From positions 71,787,283-71,851,282 of the forward strand of contig CM040427.1 of assembly GCA_022702705.1 (NCBI GenBank): a stretch of 64,000 nucleotides of DNA, given 5' to 3'. Positions 1 through 9,144 of this stretch are shown here, one piece after another; within the stretch, counting starts at the first letter, position 1, and each line of letters starts with the position of its first letter. Source of the DNA: Papilionanthe hookeriana x Papilionanthe teres. Lineage: Eukaryota > Streptophyta > Magnoliopsida > Asparagales > Orchidaceae. Below the pieces are notes generated by a model. The model was not told the origin of the DNA. It worked only from the letters and a program-made list of their open reading frames with translations, and made no database searches. Made by a program: the position numbers and the translations under genes.

Positions 1-120
1 ATTTTATGCCACTTTTAAGTTCAAAGCATCTCTACATTGTATATCCAAAAATATTCAATCCACACTTAACACAAAAGTTTTCAAACATAAACATCCACAG
101 AAGAAATTTAGATTTTTTTT

Positions 121-715
121 CGACGACCACAATCCATCAGTTATGATAAGCACAATCATCACTTTTAATGTTACCGACGGTTTACCAACTATTTTAGGCT
201 CATAGCTAAAATGTTTGTCGGTAATTCCAAAAACAACTATTATTCCAACTGTATAAATTTACTGACTGCTATCCGACAATATAATATCATAGTTTTTTTC
301 GAGAAAAATCGAGTTGCCGATACTCATCTGTTTGTATCACTGACGGTTCGTCCGTCTGTCATAACGATGACATATACGTCGGAAAAGTGTCGCACCCGTC
401 GGTTTTTAGAAGCAGGCAAAACCATCAGCTATACGTCGTTTATGCATTGTTTTTTATAACTTTCGGGTTAACTGTTAGAAAGTGTCTCACCCATCCATTT
501 TTTGATGTAGATAAAAATCGTTGGTGAAGCATCGTCCATATTTCATTTTGAAAATCGATAGGTTAATCGTTGGCTTTTGACACAAGGAAAAACTGTCGGT
601 TAAGCTACTTGATTGTCGGCTATGTGTCGATAAAAATGTTCATCGGCTAGCCGTCAATTTTACCTACGGATAATTTTGAAACCGTCGCATAACCAACGAA
701 AAGCCAACAAAAACC
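121..715. repeat. CACTA-like subterminal repeat zone
   Basis: About 600 bp in which the short motif GTCGG, its complement CCGAC and variants (CCGTCGG, GTCGAT) recur every 20-60 bp in both orientations. Dense, bidirectional GTCGG-type motifs are typical of the subterminal transposase-binding zones of plant CACTA (En/Spm) elements, and the neighbouring minus-strand transposase scraps fit that. No CACTA terminus or 3-bp target duplication could be located at the left edge, so the element end is undefined or lies outside the window. Confidence 0.55.
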
Positions 716-959
716 TGCATCATAAGAAAAAAATTAAAAATTCTTTTTTCGTATTTACATTACTATACCTATTATCACAACATTTAATATACAATTTCAA
801 TTATTTAATGAAATAACATAGATGTCAAATAGTAATTTATACAATCAAATAATGAAATAAATAAAATGCATTTATACTAAAATATGTTAATCACTCTTCA
901 CAGAATAAATATATGTCCAAATGTACATAAATATTAGAAAAAAAAAAAAAAAAACCTCT

Positions 960-1990
960 TATAATCAACCTTCTCTTTCTCATCAACCTCATTGTTATTG
1001 TATTCCACCGCTTCCTCCTCCTCCAATGTTTTCGCTGCCTTGCAACGCTTTCTCATCCGCAACCAGAGAAACCCAGCTCATCTTTTAGCTTGACCTCCAT
1101 GTTGATCTCTAGCTTCGACCTCATCTGAGAGAAGTGGGCCTCCATCTCGGCAGAGAATGCCATAACACATCTAGAGATCTCCTCATCCTATGTGGTAAAG
1201 GTTGAAGCTACAGATGCACTGGTAGAAGGGTGAGCATCGTAGGCAAACCCCTGTGACCTGAGCCCGTAGACTCTACCCTTCTTCTTCCCTCCAACAGCCT
1301 CTCTCCACCAGGCATACTCGGAAGGATCACACTCACAAATCATAATATCTCCTGATGTCTAGGATCTAGTCCTCTTCAACTGCTAGAACCTCCCTTGCAA
1401 ATAAAGTAAATTCAGTTAGAGCTAACATATATTAACATCAAACTAGTTTTGCTCATCAATTACCTAAGTAGCCTGAGATCTATCATCGATCCAGGACTAG
1501 TCAGACTGCCTCCTGTGAGTGCGCTCATGTACATCGACAGTGGATGACTCTCGCCTAATATCCATAGTCTGTCCATAAAATGACATAATTGGAATATATC
1601 TTTGAACTATAGAAAATCTTATAGAATAAATTAAATCTTACCAACCTCCACCTGTATTTCGTGTGTGGGCGCCCCACCAGTGTGCTTGGAGAGCCCCATG
1701 CCTCCACAGTCCGACCGCCTGTTCTACATTGCCTGCTCCCTCTTCTTCTTATAGTCCAAAGAATCTCAGGCCTTAAGCAGCATGGCAAAAACATCATCTC
1801 TAAGCCGTAGAGGATGTTTTCACGATAATAAAAATGATTGATTGTGTAGTACTTCAAAGGCTAACTATGCAAGAACTTCTCCTAACACATCCAGGAGGAG
1901 ATCACTACCTTTACGCTCAAAGTTGCACCGGATGTACGCCTAATGCTCGGTGCTCCATGAGAATTATTTCTGCAAATATTAGATGGATTA
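960..1990 (-). pseudogene. CACTA (En/Spm, Transposase_24-like) transposase remnant
   Basis: Minus-strand reading in several frames recovers blocks typical of the plant Ptta/En/Spm transposase C-terminal domain. NRRSDCGGMGLSKHTGG lies at about 1690-1735 and corresponds to the family block of Asn/Arg residues followed by HTGG. ESSTVDVHERTHRR lies near 1510-1560. WWREAVGGKKKGRVYGLRSQ lies near 1240-1315, the family's GGKKKGRVYGLGS signature. A Met/Glu-rich tail rich in coiled-coil residues follows (1070-1190). A GT-AG intron probably separates the first two blocks (about 1560-1655). In-frame stops and frame changes show it is dead. Together with the GTCGG-rich zone to its left it marks the 3' half of a CACTA element running right to left. 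The 5' half was not found up to 2.7 kb. Confidence 0.75.
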
Positions 1991-1999
1991 TGTTCGACT

Positions 2000-4760
2000 G
2001 ATAAATGAATAAAAAGAACTTAAGTTATGTAAGAAAGATACATGCCGCAAACTCATGAAACCAAAGATCTCAAAGACTTTAAATTGAAATCGAAGAGTGC
2101 GGCAAGTATCTTGTCTAAAAGAAGTGAGTTCAATTTCATTTCAAGTATCTAAATTCATCAAGTGGCCCTCAACATCTTAAAAAAGAAGTATATGATAAAG
2201 AAATTAAGTTGTGTTTTCATTTATTTCAATTTAAATTTGTTGTATATTGCATGTATGAAGAGGATGGTAAAAATTATTACATTTTTAAATCTTTGTGCCT
2301 TTTAGTTTTAACTAATTTTATGGTGTTACTAACATAAAAATACATGAACTTGTATTATTAGCGATACTTATGGAAGAACTTTTTCTCTAAAACCTGCTTT
2401 CATTTCTTAACTACATCAAAATAATTCAAGAAAAAAAAATGGAATCAAAATAACAAAAATGAAAAGTTCCTTAGCAAGCTTGCAATGAAATGAAAGATAT
2501 TTGTGAAAGACAAAAACGAATTGGAGAAATGAACATTGTATACATTTATATAGAATTTGTAGGCCAATTTTGGCCCCCAATGGCCAAGGAAATAGGTAGC
2601 TCAAGAATTTTGATAATGTTGCCAGTCTAAGTCCAGATATTATCAATTCTTAATTTTTTTTTAATGCTAAAATCTTAAAATCAAAATTTTAATGTGTTGA
2701 TCTAAAAAAGAAAAAACCCTAAATCTTCCCGCTTGTGGAAAGCCATAAGCTAAATGGCCACTAGATTAAGTAATATTTCTTTCCAAATCAGTAATAGTAG
2801 TAACATTTTTTTCTTTGACCTATAACTTATAGTCTTTTCCTTTTTTTTAAAGTTTGGTCAAAAAGTGCTCACTTCTTTCACTTGTCTCGGTTTACTAAAC
2901 TTGTTGAACTCATTCAAAAAATAAAGTGGGTCCTACCTTCCACCCACAGTGTTTTAAACCAAAACCTTCAACTTATTAATAGCATCATCATTCATTCTAT
3001 TAGAAAGGGATAGATGTTTTCTCAAACTACAATGATTAACTCTATCTACTCCAATCAAAACCTCTCCAAACCTGATTGGTGTAATCTTACTTGGTACAAA
3101 AGGTACTCTTTCAGGTTTGTTGTTACTTTTTGGAAAATTTTGAGTAGAGCAAAGAAAACTTAAAAAAACTCTTCTAATGTGTGGATAGAATATCAATCCC
3201 TAATATGCTCTTTTGTAATGCCCATTAAGAAGTCCACTCTCACCTCATCTTTAATTATTCTTTTTAATTGTCTCTCCATGAAATTTGCATTTAGAATGGC
3301 AATTTCTTTCATATTGGTTAGCTCAAACACTTTTATATGTTGACTCCTTTGACTACTTTATTATTAAAAAAATCTTCTTTTAGTTGTTCCTATAATAACT
3401 CATTATATAGAAAGAAACAAAAATATTTTTTAAGGATGTTATCACTTATATGAATATATTTATTAAGAAGGTGCATTTTGTTTTCAAACAAAAATAAAGT
3501 TAAAAAATGAGTTGTCTGCTATTATCAATATCCTCTGCTTTAAAATATTCACACTTGTATGATTGTGTTTTATTTCGGTCCTTGTTAGACCTCACTCCCC
3601 ATTAGTTTACTTGTTGTTTCTCTACTATCTTCTATTATGGCGCCCCTAATTATACAATTTGCTCCCTTATTATATTTTTAGTTTGCTTGGAATCTTTATG
3701 GTTGCATTAGAATTTGGTACCTTATTAATAGATTTTACACTAGATCTTGCACTATTTATTAAGGTTATATTTTTCCTGTTTAAGAATTCTTATATTATAG
3801 ATTTGGTTGTTTGGTTTGGAAATTTACTCTAATGGTTGGTATGTTAATTTGTTTTTTATCTCTGATGTACTTTTGGAATGCCCTCATCTTTAGTACTTTG
3901 ATTTATTTTAGTTCTTTCGGGTATTGTTGTTCTCACACTGAAAGTATTGGCTTTCTATTGAAATATTTGAGTAGATACTGCACTTGGTCTTCCGTAACTT
4001 TACTTCTATTTATTGCTTTGCCTAACACTTTCTATGTAACAAACACTTTATTTGGTTATATGTGTATGTTATTTTGGTTCTCTTCAAGTCTTTTTATAGA
4101 TTCTACACATACTTGTATGGAATCAATTTATTTATTTTTTGTTGTCTCTCAACTTCACTACGAATTCTCTTAATGTTTTTTTTTTCTTCCCGTTAATATG
4201 ATTTACCCTCTATCATAAAGCTTCTTTTTGAAAGGATACTACACTTGGCCTATTTAATTCTTTAAGGGAAGGTTCTTTTTGTTTTGGTGATATTTTTGGA
4301 TTTATATTCATACAATATTTATTTATTTATTTATTTTTAGGAGCTACAATGAAAGCCAAACCTATAGTGGCATAACTAGCTGAATACTTGAAGTCTTATT
4401 GTATCTTAATTAGAAATTATATTATAAATACTTGAGCTTTGGTGACTACTTTCAATGCTAATGCCTCCTACTTCATCTGCCAACTATGAAATGCACTTCA
4501 CATGCTTCCTTCAAGACTATATGTATTATTTCTATTGCTATTTCTTGCCTTCTATTGTTATCACTGCCTCACACAACCTACATATTTCTAAATTCTATAT
4601 CTCTGAGTTTATGAAAGCTATGTTTAGAAGATCTCATACATTTATCAGTACTCACCAACATACTATATAGCTTTGGATGGAGTTTCATGCCTTAGAAAGA
4701 GTTTTTGTAGCTCCTACCTTTTGATATTCTCTTTGTTTAATTTTTTCTAATGTCTATTCT
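2000..4760. other. AT-rich stretch without recognised gene
   Basis: Several open frames of 70-120 codons occur, but they encode Phe/Leu/Tyr-rich low-complexity peptides expected from T-rich DNA and match no family I recognise. No transposon termini, RNA gene or splice-supported exons were seen. Confidence 0.5.
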
Positions 4761-4761
4761 C

Positions 4762-4889
<128 letters not shown>

Positions 4890-5640
4890 TGACCCTCATT
4901 TTAAGTGTCATTTTTTTTTACTCTAATAATCTATTAAAAACATCTTCAGACAGTGCATAGATCCATATGTTTTGAATGAATTAATAAGTCCATATGTGGC
5001 ACAATACTATCATTAAAATATTTATTAAATCCTTAAAAGTAAAAATTGTTATTTATGTTGTGCTGTATAAAATTTGGATGGCAGTATTATTAAAATTAAA
5101 GAATAATCATTTTATCAAAAAACCATATGCATTTTACACATATTTTATCATATAATGTCGAGCTTTGATTAGCCCCTCCAATAGCACCATAATATGGCTT
5201 TGCTTTAGTATTATCACTCATTGAATTCTCAGTCAAAATTTTAGTTTCATTCATAATAGCATGATAATACATGCTTAAATCAGTTTAAGCATTTTTTAAT
5301 TATTTTTTGTGACAAGATGAGAACTCAAATAAGATTCAGAATTCTTTATTTGATTTTCAAACCTGAACATTCAAGCAATTTTTTAATTTATTAATCTAAT
5401 ATTCTATAAAAGTTCCTTACACATTACATAAACTATATACGAAGATAAGCATCTCGAAAATATTATTCGAGAAAATATTACTTCGTCAATTCAGGATATT
5501 CATTACAACGGAGTTTCTTGAAGCTATTTCCAAACACGATGTATCACATTCCTGATTTTGAGTGCAACAGCCGAATGATTAGAGGAAAAAATGAACCCTT
5601 CAAAAAAAAAAAAAAAAAAAAACTTGTAGAGAGCATTCGA
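4890..5640. other. AT-rich stretch without recognised gene
   Basis: No coding blocks, termini or structured repeats were recognised. A poly-A run lies at about 5600-5620. Confidence 0.4.
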
Positions 5641-5711
5641 TGTATGGAGGAGAAAGTGAATTACTCTCTTAGATATGCCTACGTACTCCTTTAAAAATTA
5701 AGCCAAGATAG

Positions 5712-5963
5712 TTGTTGCAACAACGAAATATAATTTTATACGAATATATCCATCCCGAGACGATATTGATTTTATTCTTAGATGAAGATCCTAACAATAT
5801 GCCTAAGGAAAAATTTGAACATCGAGCGGGACATTCATTGCCCGATGAGGATGTTGGTACGAGCGAGTACAACACATCTGAGGGAGAAGATATGCTACAG
5901 ATGGTCCAGTTAAGAGAAGAGATTACAGATGCTTTTGTGAATGCATCAACTATATTTATGTAG
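5712..5963 (+). pseudogene. possible PIF/Harbinger (ALP1-like) transposase C-terminal fragment
   Basis: An open frame of 83 codons. Its acidic middle (DEDVGTSEYNTSEGEDM) and its end (MVQLREEITDAFVN) resemble the C-terminal tail of plant PIF/Harbinger (ALP1-like) transposases. In that family the last DDE helix (LHNYI-type, here LYEYIHPE) is followed by an acidic linker and a LRxxIAxxMW-type helix. None of the DDE residues is present in this fragment, so the call rests on composition and order only. Alternative: a chance open frame. Confidence 0.3.
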
Positions 5964-6256
5964 CATCACATATAACTTCTACTTGATGATACTTATTTCA
6001 GCTGTACGTTGGATTTGTAGATGTATATTTAGATGTATATTTTTTAAATCTTTGTAACATTTGTATCAAAAATTTTCTTGATGTGTCATTTTTATATTTT
6101 CTTCTTATTGTAAAACTATTTAATTTTTTTGATGTTTTTTGTCGCATATCTACATTTTTGTTAATTGAAGCCATAATGTATTATAATCACAAGAAATATG
6201 TGTTCAAGAGCATCATGTGCTTCAAGAGTTTCATCATACCACTGTGACACACGGTG

Positions 6257-6447
6257 TGTTGATTACCAATCAAGAAGGGAAGACAGCTATAGGAGGAGAT
6301 TTTACTGTTGTCTTAGAAACATGACAGCTAAATATTGCAATTATTTTTATTGAATTGATGACACGGATGAGTTCGCTCTAGACAGTGATCAGGTCAGGAG
6401 AGATACTGCCCTTGCGAGGAGATTATTTCGAAGGCTTGATAGTTGAG
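6257..6447 (+). pseudogene. GRF-type zinc-finger fragment
   Basis: Translating from about 6276 gives RREDSYRRRFYCCLRNM and then YCNYFY, stop, IDD. This matches the plant GRF zinc finger, whose core is NxGRRFYxC, a short spacer, then CNYFxWxD. The Trp after CNYFY is replaced by TGA at 6351-6353 (TGG to TGA). The frame then stays open to a TGA at about 6445. In plants such GRF cassettes occur in small retro- or transposon-borne genes; here it stands alone. Non-functional. Confidence 0.65.
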
Positions 6448-6635
6448 ACATGAAAACGAATATCATTTGAGGCTTGTTGGTTATTTTGATGATCCTCATT
6501 ATTGTAGTTATATGCATGACATGATTAGTCACTTTTTTACGCAGTAGAGTATTTTGCACTCCATTAAATTTTTTGTGTAGCAGGACATGTTTCGATTATT
6601 TTGTTATAATTATTTTGAAATCTACATTTATTCTG

Positions 6636-6637
<2 letters not shown>

Positions 6638-6701
<64 letters not shown>
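6638..6701. repeat. (TA)n microsatellite
   Basis: Pure TA/AT dinucleotides over about 64 bp. Confidence 0.95.
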
Positions 6702-6702
<1 letters not shown>

Positions 6703-7045
6703 CAAAATCTGCACCATAACATATTAACAAAACAACCTCCTACTTTTCCATCAGCAACTTTATAACAACACCTGATAAGCTGCTTCTCCAAAAGCAGCTT
6801 TACAGCTACTTATTGAAAAAACAACAAACACCATAAACGCACCGTAAGAAGGGTGGATAGCAATTTTTTTTCAAAAATAGAAAATGGGGAACCATCGACC
6901 ATGATTACAAGTGGTAGAGGAGACGTGTGATGAAAAATTAGCTATTGATTACCTGTAATGTGAGAAGATTCATGTGAATCTAGAACCCATGATCCACATG
7001 TGGCAGCAACAACAATACAACAACAACAAGTCTTTATCCCACTAA

Positions 7046-7506
7046 GGGTAAGTTTGGAGCAACGGTGCGGTGGCGTTGAGATGTCACATCGTAGTTGTTC
7101 TGTTTGACAAAACTGTGTTTTGTTAGCGTTCTCAAAAAAATTGTGGTTAAATGCTACGTTTTCCCACCAAACCTAACTATCTGCGGTGACTGCTAAAAAA
7201 CTATGATCTGACCAACAACAACAACAACAACAACAAAGCCTTAATCCCACTAAGTGGGGTCAGCTACATGAATCCTTTTTCTCCATTGCGTCCTATTTAT
7301 TGTCAAATTTTCATTTAATTCTAATAACTTAAGATCATTTTTTATGCAATAAGTCCAAGTCTTCCTAGGTCTACCACTGCCTTTCTTAACATAAGTTGAA
7401 TCTAAAACATCTACTCTCCTAATCAGATCATTTTTAATAATCATTGCAGTTTTTTGAATAATAGCTAATTCAACAACTTCACAACAACAGCTGCCCTAAA
7501 CAGACC
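7046..7506. mobile_element. Tourist-like MITE (copy A), interrupted by an RTE
   Basis: Non-coding element related to 52063-52326. Shared blocks include GTGCGGTGGCG, AACTGTGTTTTGT, CACCAAACCTAACTA-like sequence and the right end CCCTAAACAGACC. Terminal repeats read GGGTAAGTTTGG on the left and GGTCTGTTTAGG on the reversed right. The flanks are TAA (7043-7045) and TAG (7507-7509), consistent with the 3-bp TWA duplication of PIF/Harbinger-type MITEs with one change. It sits inside RTE copy b and itself contains RTE copy a (7214-7431). Confidence 0.75.
7214..7431 (-). mobile_element. RTE-type LINE 3' end (copy a), inside MITE A
   Basis: Short 5'-truncated insertion on the minus strand. It has a (CAA)n tail at 7214-7236, then the conserved 3' terminus AAGCCTTAATCCCACTAAG, then about 60 codons of the polyprotein C-terminus with no stop (GRPRKTW and TQWRKRIHVADPT blocks). 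It is nearly identical to the end of the full-length copy at 61.7-61.97 kb, so it is young compared with copy b. Confidence 0.85.
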
Positions 7507-8542
7507 TAGTGGTGTCAGTAACATGAATCATTTTTAATCATTGTATCATATTGATTGTCATATTTTTCATTTAATTATAATAAATTAAAATCATTTTTTT
7601 ATATAATATGCCCAAGTCTTTTTGGGTCTACCTTTACCTTTCTTAACATGTCGAATTTAAAAAATTTACTTTTCTAATAGGATCATCAGATGGTCAACGT
7701 TCAATGTGATCAAGCAATCTAAGATGACTCTCTCTAATATTGTCAGCCACCGAAGCTTCACTGACCATTGCACGGATACATTCGTTTTGCATTTTGTCAC
7801 TACGTGTCAAGCCGCTCATCAACCACCTAAGCATTCAAATCTCAACAACACTTTAAAGTTAGTTTAATGCTTCTCTTTTATAGTCCAACATTCTACATCA
7901 TAAAGCATTGCATGTCTCACCATTATCTTATAAAATTTTCCTTCAAGTCACAATAGTGATATTTTTCAATCACAAATGCTTCATCCATCCAACTTGAGTT
8001 CTACTAATAACATCCCCATCAATATCACCATCAATTTGAGCAATAGACCTGAGATATCTAAAACTTTCACTCAATATAATGATTTGATCACTTATTATTA
8101 CAATTATGACGCTAGATCAACAACTCTACTAAAATTACATTCCAATTATTCAGCTTTAGATCTACTCAAACGAAGGTCTAGACTCTTAATGTAAACCTCC
8201 ATAATTCATGTTTTTCCTTAACTCTTTCTCTTGTTTTATCCGTGAGAAGGATATCATCAGTGGAAAGAGCCTGAGTAAAAGATTGCCTAAGAAATTGAGA
8301 GATTTCTACATCTGTTAAAATACATGATCGTTCTTAACTCAAGGAATAGTAGCAAATCAAGAACTAGATGATCACTATAACCCAAAGTTACAAGTGAATT
8401 AATGTTAGAAAGTAAAAGGATATGCATTTTTTCCAATATCCTACAAAAGGATTAGTGTGGCCATAGTACTAACATAAAGTCGAAAAGAAATTGATGACAT
8501 AAACCACTATGAAATATGATGACAATACTGACGCTCTAATAT

Positions 8543-8551
8543 CATATCGTG
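8543..8551. other. Left 9-bp target-site duplication of the MULE
   Basis: CATATCGTG immediately left of the terminal inverted repeat; its partner CATACCGTG is at 14722-14730 (8 of 9 identical). Nine base pairs is the Mutator-superfamily duplication length. Confidence 0.85.
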
Positions 8552-9110
8552 GGAAAAAATTTGCGTCCGGACAACGTACGCATCGATGCATTCGACAACC
8601 AATAGGATGATGCCACGTCGCCATTTGCGGTCCCACCGACATTTAACTCGCGAAATTAATACACTGACCCGACTGTCCGGCCCGCGGCGGTAACATGCGT
8701 GAGCGCTCCGTGTACCGCCCGTATAACCCCCGTGGGGGGCCACGGTAACGCGCATGTAACCGCGCCGTAACTCGAGAGTAACCACACAGCGGACACAACG
8801 GTACACTCAAAGTAACCCTATTGTAACGCGCATGTAAGCTCGTCCCTGCGGTACGACAGCTATAAACTTCATGTAACTCTATTATAACATGTCTGAAATG
8901 TGGTACCGCGGGTGTAACCTTCCCATAATCTCGGTGTAACCCTTCCACCCGAGGTACAGTGGACATAACCACGTTTACCATTCGCGTAACCCCGTCGTAA
9001 CCCGGCAGCCGCGGTACCGCGGGTCTAACGTTTTTGTAACCTCTGTATAACCCTGTTTCTCCGCTGCCCGCGAATACTGGTATTTAAGCAGCTAAGGTTT
9101 ACTGTTCTAT
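8552..9110 (+). repeat. MULE left terminal inverted repeat region
   Basis: Starts GGAAAAAATTTGCGTCCGG. From about 8690 it is a GC-rich array of TAAC motifs, mostly about 11 bp apart (for example at 8758-8800). It also has GGTAC motifs about 50-52 bp apart (near 8800, 8850, 8902, 8953, then 9013 after a 60-bp step). This is far more GC-rich than the surrounding DNA. By position it should hold the transposase-binding sites and the promoter of the transposase gene starting at 9145. Confidence 0.85.
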
Positions 9111-9144
9111 TGCCAGCGTGCGTCGACCGTAGCTCGAGCTGAAG

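Larger units (their letters stand above)
7003..8272 (-). mobile_element. RTE-type LINE 3' fragment (copy b), older, split by a MITE
   Basis: Minus-strand 3' end of an RTE-type non-LTR retrotransposon. A degenerate CAA-repeat tail and the terminal block CCCACTAAG lie at 7003-7045. After the inserted MITE (7046-7506) the same sequence resumes with TGGTGTCAG and runs through the C-terminal part of the polyprotein to about 8272. It is recognisable by alignment with the full copy at 57085-61996, including the MSGLT and ASRSSS-type segments and the LLVDK region after the reverse-transcriptase active site. Many indels. It is 5'-truncated inside the reverse transcriptase. Confidence 0.8.

Noticed and set aside
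3811..4173. 120-codon open frame with membrane-like peptide
   Set aside because: Phe/Leu/Ser/Tyr-rich text typical of T-rich non-coding DNA, no family resemblance, no splice or promoter context.
8507..8981. Two overlapping minus-strand open frames of about 100 codons
   Set aside because: They fall inside the left TIR with its GTAAC repeats; their Arg/Cys-rich peptides are a by-product of the repeat.
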